This document shows, piece after piece, positions 47,640-58,725 of a stretch of DNA of 64,000 nucleotides. The notes under the pieces are model-generated. The model was not told the origin of the DNA and ran no database searches. It saw only the letters and a program-made list of their open reading frames with translations. The number at the start of each line of letters is the position of its first letter. The first letter of the stretch is position 1. The position numbers and the translations under genes were made by a program. This stretch comes from Haematobia irritans. Its lineage: Eukaryota; Arthropoda; Insecta; Diptera; Muscidae. Location: positions 113,622,145 to 113,686,144 of the forward strand of contig NC_134398.1 of assembly GCF_050003625.1 (NCBI RefSeq), written 5' to 3'.

Positions 47640-47840
47640 GATATTCTCTGCTAAATGTCCGAGAATTGTCCGAGATGCTCTGCTAAAATATCCGAGAATT
47701 GTCCGAGATGCTCTGCTAAATGTCGGGAAAAATGTCCGACAACTGTCCGAGATGCTCTGCTAAACGTCGGGAAAAATGTCCGAGATGCTCTGCAAAATAT
47801 CGGGAAAAATGTCCGAGAATTGTCCGAGATGATCTGCTAA
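47640..47840 (+). repeat. Short tandem repeats, TCCGAGATGCTCTGCTAAA units
   Basis: About six units of 30-35 bp with the core TGTCCGAGATGCTCTGCTAA. The long open translations (SENCPRCSAK repeats) are a by-product of the repetition, not genes. Confidence 0.85.
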
Positions 47841-48076
47841 ATGTCGGTCAAACTGTCAGATTTCCCTCAGAATTGCCCATCCGAATTCGGACAGAATTCT
47901 GTCGGAATGTCGGGACAATCTTCCGATTTCCCTCAGACATTTCGGCCCGAATTCTTGTCAACCGCTCATTATACTTTCCGAACGAATTCGGACCGAATTC
48001 GGAATCAGACTCGGATGATTTAGCAGACGTTCTGTCAGAATTCGGTCCGAATTCGGAAGTAATTGTTCGCTGGGAC

Positions 48077-49136
48077 GTCTCTTCATTACTAGTTCGTCTA
48101 ACAGCCTGAGTATACATGGATCAACATTCAGAGTTGTCAGTCCATTTAATATCGAGCTCGGATGGACATTATTGAACGCCCCTTCGATGTCTAGAAACGC
48201 CACGATTGTGTATTCTTTGACAGATAGTGAGCTTTCAATAAAGCTGACTAGTTCATGTAGTGCGGTCTCAGTAGACCTGCCCTTCGAGTATGCATGCTGT
48301 CGTTTCGAGAACAAACTTGAATCGATGCTAGTTCTAAGATAAATATCTATCATCCTCTCCAGAGTCTTAAGTAGGAATGAGGATAAGCTGATTGGTCGGA
48401 AATCCTTCGCCCTCGAGTGAGAGGCTTTTCCCGCTTTAGGTATGAAAACGACTTTTGTTTCCCTCCACTTTCCTGGGATATATGATAAGTTGATACATCC
48501 TTTATATATCACCGACAACCAGGGGATAATTTTGTCAGTTACAGCTTGTAACTCCGCCGGAGTAATTCCATCAGGTCCAGGGGATTTGAATGGTCCAAAG
48601 CTATTTAGCGCCCATCTTATTCTAGTTTCCGATACAATGTCCTCGACAGGAAACGACCGCTGAGCAACTGTGGCACCGCCAGTACATGGTTCAACCGTCT
48701 GATTTCCAGGAAAATGTGTGTCCAATAGTACCTCCAGCGTCTCCTCACTGGACGTTGTCCAATTGCCCTCCGATGTTTTAATGAAACCTGGAGCGGAGTT
48801 GGTGGATGCTAGAACCTTCCGTAGTCTGGAAGCCTCGGACGTATTCTCAATACTGCTGCAGTAAGCATTCCAAGAGTTATGCTGAGCCTTTATCAGTTCT
48901 CGCTTGTATCCTCTCAGATTCTTCTTGTAAGCGTCCCAGTCCTCAGGGGCTCTGGTGGACCTTGCCTTGTTAAAGAGCTTCCTGCAGGATTTCCTCATAT
49001 TACTTATTTCCGTAGACCACCATGGTGGTCGATGTTTCCCCCTTGGCTTTCCTCTAGGGCATGCAGCTTTCAGTGAGATGTTGAAGGCCTTAGTAATCCG
49101 CTCCACTGCGTGTTCGATATCTTGCATCTTGCACAT
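48077..49136 (-). pseudogene. LINE ORF2, linker and RT first half
   Basis: In order: the linker HRPPWWSTEISNMRK, RT motif 0-1 region FKSPGPDGITPAELQ, WRETKVVFIPKAGK, motif 2 DFRPISLSSFLLKTLERM, HAYSKGRSTETALHELV, and motif A VAFLDIEGAFNNV with the catalytic Asp. Then LRLLDELVMKRR runs into the transposon at 48074. Upstream it is out of frame with the endonuclease because of a 7-nt tandem duplication near 49127-49133. Confidence 0.85.
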
Positions 49137-49920
49137 TTCTCATATTTGTCTCTGTTATTTCCGGTATCATCATATTGAACGATTCCCTATACCTATTCCA
49201 GTCAGCTTTCCTAACATTTGGCGGAAATATGATCTTGGTGATATGAACATCAAATTTAAAACTGATGTAGCGATGATCTGAGAAGCTGTGTTCACTTAAA
49301 ACCTGCCACTCAGATATCATTTCATTCAGTTCTTGCGAGGCCAAGGTGATGTCCAAAACCTCTTGCCTGTTTTTAGTGACAAAGGTTGGGACATCTCCCT
49401 TGTTGCAAACTACCAGATTAGTACGCAAAATAAACTCTATTAGCGACTCTCCCCTTGCATTAGTATCACTACTTCCCCATATACTATGATGTGCATTCGC
49501 ATCGCATCCCATAATGAGTTTCGTCTTTGTTTTCAGTGACTCCTCCACTAAGGTCTTAACGGCATATGGAGGCATCTCCCTGTCATGTCCCATGTAGACC
49601 GAAGATACCCAATATTTGCATTTGGCTATTTCTAAACTTGCAACGACAGTGTCTGTATTGCACATTGAAGGAAGCAGAAACAAGTTGAGCTCGTTTTTAG
49701 CCATTATACAGGCTCGATTTACATCATTACCAGTATACTGCAATAGTTTGAACCCCGGAGTACTTAATTCACATATTTTGTTTTTATAAACATATGGTTC
49801 TTGAATAAGAACTATATCTATGTCCCCTGTCATCAGGAGAACTTTTAAGGCAGCACATGCAGCCTTACAATGATGAAGATTTATCTGAAGGATCCGTAGG
49901 ACCATCGAGATTTTCAACAA
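49125..49920 (-). pseudogene. LINE ORF2, apurinic-type endonuclease domain
   Basis: Starts MLKISMVLRILQINLHHCKA, overlapping the last 56 nt of ORF1 in another frame, usual for this LINE group. Endonuclease residues visible: QINLHHCKAA, VLIQEPYV (Glu), MGCDANAHHSIWG (Asp-Asn), LDITLAS, SDHRYISF (SDH). It would nick the target for reverse transcription. The frame is lost at NMRNVQD by GATGCAA duplication; the continuation is in the next frame. Confidence 0.85.
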
Positions 49921-50950
49921 CCGTCACATCAGCCGCTTCAATCGAGTCATCAAGAATGTCCTCTTCAGAGATATCGGTGACTCTCGCAATAACCATAGGT
50001 TCAACTTTGGTGAGTTCTGAGGCAGTAGAAGCCTCCTCACGCATACGGTATCTATCCATGTCTTCAAATGTCTTGGTATCCCCCTCGACTTCGCAAGAGG
50101 ATCCGCTTACTTCTGATTCAGACAGAGGCTTGTCCATTTCTGAATCCTTTAGCTGATCGTTTTTATACACCTTCATTTGGATATAATGAAAGCCATAACA
50201 TACACGGCCCTGGGACTTTGCTAGATGTGGCAAAGACTGAGTGTTCAATATAAACACTGCATGCCGTCTTGGCCCATCCACTTCATCCAAACGGCCAACC
50301 TTCCAATCAGCTGTTGGAAGATCTGGATTGCATTGTTTCAGTCTATTTAAACTAGATTCAGGGTCAGGAGGGTTTGCAGGTATCCACGCATGTGCTCTTG
50401 GTCTAGCCGGTATGTCTTTCTTCTCGACTAACTCTAGAGCAGCTCCTTCCCAAACTTCACCAATTAGTATCAGAGCAGCTTTAAAACATTCTATAGACCT
50501 CTGGTCCTCAAATGCGACTAGCTTAAATCGTCCTTGATACCAACCAGCCTCTTGGTGTCGAGGATCTGGGCCGGGAAACTTTTCCAGCACCTGTGAGTAG
50601 ACGCCAGACAAAGCATTCTCAATTTCCCCCCATTTTTGCTTTGGAACCATACCGTCCAATGCTCCTTTATTTATGATAGCCATCACAAGGCTGTCTTTAG
50701 CAACTGAGGCAAACGATCGTTGATCCCTTTTGGAGGATGGTAGCTCATCCGGTGATCGTTCCCTTTTTCCAGCCTCAAGAATTCCTTGAGCCCATTTTAA
50801 GGAATCGCTTTGTTTAGCCGACAACGTGCTTGGGTCGACTGATCCTAATTTCTTTAGGATAAACAAAGCATTTCTGCGTTCGTTGAATCTCTTTCGTGAG
50901 GGATTACCTCCTTTTGATGCCGTTACCTTGGAAAAGGTCCGACTTGTCAA
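49865..50950 (-). CDS. LINE ORF1 protein, intact frame, 361 aa
   Basis: Starts MTSRTFSKVTASKGGNPSRK, basic at first. The middle contains GWYQGRFKLVAFEDQRS, GAALELVEKKDIPARPRAHAWIP and WKVGRLDEVDGPRRHAVFIL. This matches, from memory, the ORF1 family of LOA-type elements (Pfam DUF4780), which has no CCHC knuckles. The acidic, Ser-rich tail (SEDDI-like, DGPTDPSDKSSSL) ends in the ORF2 overlap. The protein should bind element RNA. It is the only complete LINE frame here; copy X retains only its last third (52640-52970). Confidence 0.8.
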   Translation of the reverse strand: MTSRTFSKVTASKGGNPSRKRFNERRNALFILKKLGSVDPSTLSAKQSDSLKWAQGILEAGKRERSPDELPSSKRDQRSFASVAKDSLVMAIINKGALDGMVPKQKWGEIENALSGVYSQVLEKFPGPDPRHQEAGWYQGRFKLVAFEDQRSIECFKAALILIGEVWEGAALELVEKKDIPARPRAHAWIPANPPDPESSLNRLKQCNPDLPTADWKVGRLDEVDGPRRHAVFILNTQSLPHLAKSQGRVCYGFHYIQMKVYKNDQLKDSEMDKPLSESEVSGSSCEVEGDTKTFEDMDRYRMREEASTASELTKVEPMVIARVTDISEEDILDDSIEAADVTVVENLDGPTDPSDKSSSL

Positions 50951-51185
50951 ATTGTCGACCCGTCTACAGGTCGACTAATTGGGCCTAACTCTTGGTCATT
51001 GCCCAAATTTATAACTCCAGTCGATACCCGTCCACTGGGCCCTGAAGTTAGCAACCCAGTGGATGTCTTTGAATTTCTCTGCATGGTGGCCTAATATCCC
51101 ACCACACTTGAAATTCGTAGTAGGTACTTATTACGATGATTTTATCCGCTATTAAAAAACACGTCCGTTCCGTTCGACGGTTGAA
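50951..51185 (-). promoter_or_regulatory. LINE 5' UTR with probable internal promoter
   Basis: Begins right after the duplication with TTCAACCGTCGAACGGAACG; GGACGTGTTTTTTAATAGCG follows at about +20. A GGACGTG element at +20 to +30 matches the downstream promoter pattern of TATA-less fly LINEs (knowledge of the I/jockey class; not tested). Also contains GTCGACCTGTAGACGGGTCG, a hairpin, near the ORF1 start. Confidence 0.5.
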
Positions 51186-51415
51186 ATCTTCGAACTTGAC
51201 TTGCCTGCAAATAAAAACCGAATCTATGCCAAATGTCACTATGATAGCGTCATTATTGAAGGATGTAGCGTGATTACAACAGACAGACGGAGACAGACAT
51301 GGTTCTCCCTGATCACGAATATATACTTTAAATAGTCGGAAATCGGTATTTCGATGTGTTACAAACGGAATGGCAAACTTATTATACCCCCATCACCCCC
51401 TTGGTGGTGGGTATA
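51186..51415 (+). mobile_element. Helentron-like element 3, right part
   Basis: Continues 44200-44582 after the LINE: GACTTGCCTGCAAATAAAA, (CAGACGGA)n, and GGTGGTGGGTATA at the end. Confidence 0.75.
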
Positions 51416-51424
51416 AAAAGCTTG

Positions 51425-51880
51425 AAAAATAGGCTAGTACAAAAATAGGCGAATCGCGCCTTTGTTTTAAAACTTTTTGAAATAAAACAAGTTTATACGA
51501 CCGTAATTCCAGCCAGGCCGAAACGGTTTGTATGGGCGCTATATAATAATAGTTACACCACATACTAAATGACATTCGGATCGGATGAAATTTGCTCAGC
51601 AAGCCAAATATACGGGACGTTTTAAATGAGGGCTATACGTAAAAGTGGTCCAATGTGGTCCATTTGCAATACCATCAGAACTGCATCAATAACAACTAAT
51701 TGTGCCAAATTTCTAGTCGATAGCTTATTTTGTTCGGAGTTAGCGTTATTTCAACAGACGGACGTACAATACTAGATAGACTCAAAATTTCCCGACGACC
51801 AAGAATATGTATACTTTATGGGGACTAATATTTCGAAGTGTTACAAATGGAATGACAAAGTTATTATTTCTGCCATTCTA
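51425..51880 (+). mobile_element. Helentron-like fragment, type 1
   Basis: ACAAGTTTATACGACCGTAAT near 51487, then one GGGCGCTATATAATAATAG unit and TGAGGGCTATACGTAAAAGTGG, as at 18700-18730. The right end is degenerate. Confidence 0.6.
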
Positions 51881-51890
51881 CACTGAAAAA

Positions 51891-52200
51891 ACATATCCGG
51901 TTCCAGAGTTTTTATCTTTTCACTAATGATTTTGGTATCGATATCGAGTCAAAGAAGCGGAGAATTGATGTAAGGACACTTTTAAGATTGAATAATCTTT
52001 TAAATGTAAGTTTTGTGTATTTAATTGTAGGTAGCAACTCATAATTTATTCGTTTTTTTCTGTTTTCTTCTTCATATTCTATGAAAGTCCTTTAAAAACG
52101 TGAACACGAAAATTTTCAAAATCAAATTTTCTAAAATTAAACAAAAATCTTCTTCCTGCTTTTTTCAGTGAAATTTAATCCCGGCTTCAAACAAAAATCG
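51891..52200 (+). mobile_element. MITE-like CACTGAAAAAACATATCC repeat
   Basis: Begins CACTGAAAAAACATATCCGG after TA. The right end is unclear; no frame. It fits the CAC...A-run terminus seen in the other MITEs. Confidence 0.45.
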
Positions 52201-52389
52201 TCGATAGAGTGTTGAAAAAAGTCTCCAATTTTGAAACGCTTTTTAGCTTTGTAACCAAGATGCAAAAAGTCAAAAAATTTAAAGACGATGTCACTAATTT
52301 TAAAGATTTTTTCCGAAGTATTAAAGTCAAGTTGACCTTAGTAAAAAGAAAAATTATTTTTCATATAAATAAAGAAATAATTTTCTCTA

Positions 52390-52499
52390 AGAAGGAGTGG
52401 GAGCGGTGCGAAATTTTTTTTCTTGGAGCAGAGCGGTTTTTTTTCTCCGGAGCAGGAGTGGAGCGGAGCAAAAAAAATGGACCGCTCCGAATCCCTGCT
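52390..52499 (-). repeat. GGAGCGG-rich repeat, second copy
   Basis: GTGGGAGCGGTGCG, TTGGAGCAGAGCGG, CTCCGGAGCAGGAGTGGAG, then (minus strand) CAGGGATTCGGAGCGG. Parallels 383-503. Confidence 0.5.
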
Positions 52500-52619
52500 T
52501 TGAATTAAAGCAAATGTTCTTTAAAGTAAAGAAAAACATGTTTAATGTAAAGAAATGATCCTTAAATCAATTGATATAATGAATCTTAAGTATAACTTAA
52601 GATAAAATTGCATTAAATA

Positions 52620-54370
52620 TAGGCTGGACCAAGAGCACATGCTGGATACCTGTACACCCTCCTGATCCTGAAGCTATTTTAAATAGACTGAAACAATGCA
52701 ATCCAGATCTTCCAACAGCTGATTGGAAGGTTGACCGTTTGGATGAAGTTGATGGACCACGATGGCACGCAGTGCTTATATTGAACACTCAGCCTTTGCC
52801 ACATCTTGCAAAGTCCCAGGGCCGTGAATGTTATGGCTTTCATTATATCCAAATGAAGGTATATCAAAACGATCAGCTGAAGGATTTGGAAATGGACAAG
52901 CCTCTGTCTGAATCAGAAATAGGCGAATCCTCTTGCGAAGTCGAGGGAGATATCAAAGATGCAGACATGGATGGCATCCCAAAACTCATTATGGGATGCG
53001 ATGCAAATGCACATCATAGTATATGGGGAAGTGGTGACATTAATACAAGAGGAGAGTCCTCCTAGAGTTTATTTTGCGTACTAATTTGGTAGTTTGCAAT
53101 AAGGGAGATGCCCCAACCTTTGTCACTAAAAACAGGCAAGAGGTTTTGGACGTCACCTTGGCCTCGCAAGAACTGAATGAAATGATATCTGATGGGCAGG
53201 TTTTAAATGAACATGGCTTCTCAGATCATCGCTACATCAGTTTCAAATTAGATGTTCATACCATCAAGACAATATTTCCGCCAAATGTTAGGAAAGCTGA
53301 TTGGAATAGGTATAGGGAATCGTTCAATATGATGATACCGGAAACACCAGATACAAATATGAGCACTGTGCAATATATCGAACACGCAGTGGAGAGGATT
53401 ACTAAGGCCTTCAACATCTCACTGAAAGCTGCATGGCCTAGAGGGAAGCCAAGGGGAAAAAATCGACCACCATGGTGGTCGACGGAGTTAAGTAATATGA
53501 GGAATGCAGGAAGCTCTTTAACAAAACAAAGTCCACCAGATCTCCTGAGAATTGGGACGCTTACAAGAAGAATCTGAAAGAATACAAGCGAGAACTGAGA
53601 AAGGCTCAGCATAACTCTTGGAATGATTTCTGCAGCAGTATTGAAAATACGTCCAAGGCTTCCAGACAACGGAAGGTATTAGCATCCACTAACTCCCCTC
53701 CAGGTTTCATTAAAACATCTGAGGGCAATTGGACAACGTCTAGTGAGGAGACGCTGGAGGTACTATTGGACACACATTTTCCTGGAAATCAGACGGTCGA
53801 ACCATGTTCTGGCGATGTCACAGGTGCTCAGCGGTCGTTTCCTATCGAGGAAATTGTATCGGAATCTAAAATAAAATGGGCGTTAAATAGCTTTGGACCA
53901 TTCGAATCCCTCGGACCTGATGGAATTACTCCGGCGGAGTTACAAGCAGTGACTGACAGAATTATCCCCTGGTTGTCGGCGATATATAAAGGATGTATCA
54001 ACTTACCATATATCCCAGGAAAGTGGAGGGAAACAAAAGTCGTTTTCATACCTAAATCGGGAAAAGCCTCTCACTCGAGGGCGAAGGATTTCCGACCAAT
54101 CAGCTTATCCTCATTCCTACTTAAGACTCTGGAGAGGATGATAGATATTTATCTTAGAAATAGCATCGATTCAAATTTGTTATCGAAACGACAGCATGCA
54201 TACTCGAAAGGCTGGTCTACTGAGACCGCATTACATGAACTAGTCAGCTTTATTGAAAACTCACTATCTGTCAAAGAATACACAATCGTCGCGTTTCTAG
54301 ACATCGAAGGGGCATTCAATAATGTCCAACTGACAACTCTGAATGTTGATCCATGTATACTTAGGCTGTT
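52620..54370 (+). pseudogene. LOA-like LINE copy X, deleted at both ends and inside
   Basis: Begins in ORF1 at the HAWIP region (CTGGACCAAGAGCACATGC). ORF1 codons run to VEGDIKDADMDG, then are fused to the endonuclease at LIMGCDANAHHSIW, an internal deletion of roughly 500 bp. It continues SDHRYISFKLDVHTIK, the linker TVQYIEHAVERITKAF (frame intact here, without the 7-nt duplication), and RT up to AFLDIEGAFNNV. It stops at CILRLF near 54365, where copy Y begins. Several frameshifts (53065, 53520). Non-functional. Confidence 0.85.
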
Positions 54371-55326
54371 CTGCTTCCTTCAATGTGCAATACAGACACT
54401 GTCGTTGCCAGTTTAGAAATAGCCAAATGCAAATATTGGGTATCTTCGGTCTACATGGGACATGACAGGGAGATGCCTCCATATGCCGTTAAGACCTTAG
54501 TGGAGGAGTCACTGAAAACAAAGACGAAACTCATTATGGGATGCGATGCGAATGCACATCATAGTATATGGGGAAGTAGTGATACTAATGCAAGGGGAGA
54601 GTCGCTAATAGAGTTTATTTTGCGTACTAATCTGGTAGTTTGCAACAAGGGAGATGCCCCAACCTTTGTCACTAAAAACAGGCAGGAGGTTTTGTACATC
54701 ACCTTGGCCTCGCAAGAACTGAATGAAATGATATCTGAGTGGCAGGTTTTAAGTGAACACAGCTTCTCAGATCATCGCTACATCAGTTTCAAATTTGATG
54801 TTCATATCACCAAGACCATATTTCCGCCAAATGTTAGGAAAGCTGACTGGAATAGGTATAGGGAATCGTTCAATATGATGATACCGGAAATAACAGAGAC
54901 AAATATGAGAAATGTGCAAGATGCAAGATATCGAACACGCAGTGGAGCGGATTACTAAGGCCTTCAACATCTCACTGAAAGCTGCATGCCCTAGAGGAAA
55001 GCCAAGGGGAAACATCGACCACCATGGTGGTCTACGGAATTAAGTAATATGAGGAAATTCTGCAGGAAGCTCTTTAACAAGGCAAAGTCCACCAGAGCCC
55101 CTGAGGACTGGGACGCTTACAAGAAGAATCTGAGAGGATACAAGCGAGAACTGAGAAAGGCTCAGCATAACTCTTGGAATGATTACTGCAGCAGTATTGA
55201 GAACACGTCCGAGGCTTCCAGACTACGGAAGGTTCTAGCATCCACCAACTCCGCTCCAGGTTTCATTAAAACATCGGAGGGCAATTGAACAACGTCCAGT
55301 AAGGAGACGCTGGAGGTACTATTGGA
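54371..55326 (+). pseudogene. LOA-like LINE copy Y, endonuclease and linker
   Basis: 5'-truncated: starts within the endonuclease (CNTDTVVASLEIAKCKYWVS), passes MGCDANAHHSIWG and SDHRYISF, then carries the same GATGCAA duplication near 54918 as the LINE at 49125, with the same frame loss. It continues in the next frame RKFCRKLFNKAKSTRAPEDW to VLASTNSAPGFIKTSEGN, then a TGG-to-TGA stop. The hAT element at 55327 splits it; it resumes at 59050. Confidence 0.85.
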
Positions 55327-55579
55327 CAAGGCCGTATTCAGGGGGGGTGAGGGGGATCAAGCGCTTACCTATAAAACTTGCACAAATCCTAGAATACTAG
55401 TTGAAAAGCCCGTCAAACGACGGTCGAAAAAAACAAATTGTTTTTGTTTTCGCACCACAAATTTCATTTTTGGAAAATGTATTTCTGCTTTTTATGTGTG
55501 CTTGTTGTTCTTTTTGTGAACATGACTCGCTTTGTTTGGCCATAGCAACAACAACGAAACAGCCAAACACACATGTGTA

Positions 55580-55705
55580 AATGAAATGGCGCAAAACCTG
55601 CGAAAAGAACCTGCCTAATTCAGCGATGGAAGCACTTGGAGAGTGCAATAAAGAGATATTTCCAAACTGCATATTTTTTAAAAATTTTGGTCACTCTGCC
55701 AGTAA
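55580..55705 (+). pseudogene. hAT transposase, piece before the nested MITE
   Basis: Frame MKWRKTCEKNLPNSAMEAL then ECNKEIFPNC, then one shift to KILVTLPV, directly preceding the hATC part that resumes after the MITE at 58726. This is the end of the insertion domain of a hAT transposase; catalytic regions are absent. Confidence 0.65.
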
Positions 55706-56210
55706 CTCAGGGATGGAAAATACAATTTTTAAGAAAGTACAAAAAAGGTATTTTTTGAGCGGAAAGGTACTTTTTACTAAATTTCAACAAAAAATTCACT
55801 GGAAGATTATTGTCAAGAGGCTGAATTTTAAAGAAAATAAAATTTTGACAAAATTTTCTTTATATAGAAAATTTTGACAAAATTTTCTTTATATAGAAAA
55901 TTTTGTCAAAATTTTGCAAAAATTTTCTATAGCCGGCTATCATACAAAAACCTTTTTTTCGGAAGGTTCAAGTGTGGTTCATTGTTGGGTTTAATGAAAT
56001 GCCTGAATTTATTCTTATAATTGGTTGATAGTTTTGCTGCAAGTAAGGGATGCTGATGAGGAATGTGGTAATTCCGAAACGTACGTCCATCCAACCATCT
56101 TGCAGTCTATAGGGCTTTGCCCAAATAATTTTGACAAACATTCTTTTCCTCTGTTGGTTAAGCTACACTTGCAGTTTAGTCAATGTATGGTTTTAAGCTG
56201 CAATAAAAAA

Positions 56211-57205
56211 ACAAGTAAGGAAAGTCTAAAGTCGGGCGGGGCCGACTATATTATACCCTGCACCACTTTGTAGATCTAAAATTTCGATACCATATCACAT
56301 CCGTCAAATGTGTTGGGTGCTATATATAAAGGTTTGTCCCAAATACATACATTTAAATATCACTCGATCTGGACAACTTTTCGACTAAGCAGTGGCGATT
56401 TAACAAGGAAAATTTTGGTATTTTGACCATTTTTGTCGAAATCAGAAAAACATATATATGGGAGCTATATCTAAATCTGAACCGATTTCAATCAAATTTG
56501 GCACACATGACTATATTACTAATTGTACTCCTAGTGCAAAATTTCAACCAAATTGGTCCAAAACTCTGGCTTTTAGGGCCATATAAGTCCATATCGCGCG
56601 AAAGATATATATGGGAGCTATATCTAAATCTGAACCGATTTCAATCAAATTTTGCACACGTGACTATACTACTAAGCGTACTCCTAGCGCAAAATTTCAA
56701 CCAAATTCGGCCAAAAATCTGGCTTCTGGGGCCATATAAGTCCATATCGCGCGAAAGATATATATGGGAGCTATATCTAAATCTGAACCGATTTCAATCA
56801 AATTTTGTACACTTGACTATACGAGTAAGTGTTATGTTTGTGCAAAATTTCAAGCAAATCTGTATAAAGCTGCTGGGTCCATATTAGTGCATATCGGGCG
56901 AAAGATATATATGGGAGCTAATCTGAACCGATTTCTTCCAAAATCAATAGGGTTCTATTCTGACCCAAATTAGGAACATGTGCCAAATTTGAAGGCGATT
57001 GGACTTAAATTGCGCCCTAGACTTTGATCACAAAAATGTGTTCACAGACAGACGGACGGACAGACGGACATGGTTATATCGACTCAGGGACATACCCTGA
57101 GCATTATTGCCAAAGACACCATGTGTCTATCTCGTCTCCTTCTGGGTGTTACAAACATATGCACTAACTTATAATACCCTGTTCCACAGTGTGGCGCAGG
57201 GTATA
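56211..57205 (+). mobile_element. Helentron-like element type 3 (995 bp)
   Basis: From ACAAGTAAGGAAAGTCTAAA, followed by TATTATACCCTGCACCAC, to GTGGCGCAGGGTATA. Three 145-150 bp units with GGGAGCTATATCTAAATCTG, and (ACGGACAGACGG)n at 57047-57070. Same terminal plan as types 1 and 2. The repeated translation (YLNLNRFQSN) is not a gene. Confidence 0.7.
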
Positions 57206-58127
57206 AAAATATGGGAAACATTTAAATCTGAAGCAATTTTAAGGAAACTTTGCAAAAGTTTATTTATGATTTATCGCTCGATATATACGTATTAGAAGTT
57301 TAGGAACATAAGAGTCATTTTTACAACTTTTCGACTAAGCAGTGGCGATTTAACAAGGAAAATGTTGGTATTTTGACCATTTTTGTCGAAATCAGAAAAA
57401 CATATATATGGGAGCTATATCTAAATCTGAACCGATGTCAACCAAATTTGGCACGCATAGCTACAATGCTAATTCTACTCCCTGTGCAAAATTTCAACTA
57501 AATCGGAGTTAAAAATTGGCCTCTGTGGTCATATGAGCGTAAATCGGGCGAAAGCTATATATGGGAGATATATACAAATCTGAACCGATTTCAACCAAAT
57601 TTGGCACGCATAGTTACAATGCTAATTCTACTCTCTATGCAAAATTTCAACTAAATCGGAGCAAAAAATTGGCCTCTGTGGGCAAATGAGTGTAAATCGG
57701 CCGAAAGCTATATATGGGAGCTATATCTAAATCTGAACCGATTTGGCTGATATTTTTCAAGTTTTTCGAGACTCATAAAATATTCGGATGTACGGAATTT
57801 GAGGAAGATCGGTTGATATACACGCCAATTATGACCAGATCGGTGAAAAGTATATATGGCAGCTATATCTAAATCTGAACCGATTTTTTCCAAAATCAAT
57901 AGGGATCGTCTTTGAGCCGAAACAGGACCCTACACCAAATTTTAGGACAATCGGATTAAAATACATCAACAGACAGACAGACAGACGGACATCGCTAAAT
58001 CGACTCAGAATTTAATTCTAAGCCGATCCGTATACTAAAAGGGTGGTCTATGATTACTCCTTCTTGGCGTTACATACAAATGCACAAACTTATTATACCC
58101 TGTACCACAGTAGTGGTGAAGGGTATA
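57206..58127 (+). mobile_element. Helentron-like element type 3, second copy lacking its start
   Basis: Direct repeat of 56365-57205 from CAACTTTTCGACTAAGCAGT on, ending GTAGTGGTGAAGGGTATA. The first 100 bp are a different sequence. Short CAGACAGACAGACGGAC run at 57970. Confidence 0.65.
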
Positions 58128-58725
58128 ACAACAACAATGCTTAAAGAACAAAACAAACAATAATAAAACAAAACGAAGGGAAATAAAATTTTGTAAAAAA
58201 ATTCTATAGAAAAAAAATTTTGCAAAATTTTTTCTATAGAAATAAAATTTTGCAAAAATTTCCTATAGAAATAACATTTTTACAAAATTTTCAATTGAAA
58301 TAAAATTTTGACAAAATTATCTATAAAAATAAAATTTTGCAAAAATTCTATATAGAAATAAAATTTAGACATTTTCTACCGAAATAAAAAATTGATAATA
58401 TAGAATCGCATTCTTTTTTCGACTAAAACATTCTTGAAGTTCAATAAAATCCTGTTTTTGACTATATCTTTTACAAAATCGAGATTTTCTTCCCACATGA
58501 ACATGTCTATTTTGCCATATTTGTAAAAGACTATTAGCAAAAAAGGTTGATAAAGACTTTCTCAAAATATTAAAATATTTTGTCAAAGCTAATGTACCAT
58601 AAATCTAATATCGACTCAAAAATGTCTACACAAAAGGTACTAAATCATTCGCGGGGGTACTACGATACTGACCGGGGTGAAAAAGTATTGAAAAAAGTAC
58701 TTTAGTTCTGCATTTTTCATCCCTG

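Larger units (their letters stand above)
46347..48074 (+). mobile_element. Novel 1.73-kb transposon with CCCAGCGARCAATTA ends
   Basis: Inserted in the LINE RT; the intact site is GGCTGAAATACGTCTC (reverse of 59700). Termini CCCAGCGAGCAATTA and its counterpart CCCAGCGAACAATTA; only AC is duplicated (46345-46346, 48075-48076). Left part: two about 197-bp tandem repeats (46378-46575, 46576-46772). Right part: many short repeats around TGTCCGAGAATTGTCCGAGA. TCCGA/TCGGA words fill both ends. The middle looks like a transcription unit (see 46840-47229). No transposase domain is recognisable, so it is probably a deletion derivative. Confidence 0.8.
44583..51185 (-). mobile_element. LOA-like LINE, full-length, disrupted
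   Basis: 6603 bp between exact 12-bp duplications ATCTTCGAACTT (44571-44582, 51186-51197). The unoccupied sequence is seen at 22168-22190. Order on the minus strand: 5' UTR about 235 bp (with CGGACGTG, like the downstream promoter of fly LINEs), ORF1, overlapping ORF2 (EN, RT, RNase H, zinc knuckle) and 3' UTR ending TTTAACCTAACCT. RNase H plus the ORF1 type point to the LOA/I/R1 side of LINEs. It is broken by a 7-nt duplication, a 1.73-kb insertion and a deletion. Confidence 0.85.
55708..58725 (+). mobile_element. CAGGGATGG hAT-MITE in hAT copy 2, expanded
   Basis: Same site as in hAT copy 1: flanks CAGTAACT and CAATTACT are diverged copies of CAGTTACT. It is 3018 bp instead of 649 bp, because two tandem-repeat elements (56211-58127) and another repeat (about 55925-56210, GGTTCAAGTGTGGTTCATT) were added. 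Confidence 0.8.

Noticed and set aside
47655..48109. Cysteine-rich repeat protein (SENCPRCSAK)
   Set aside because: By-product of 30-35-bp DNA repeats at the end of the novel transposon; several frames are open equally.
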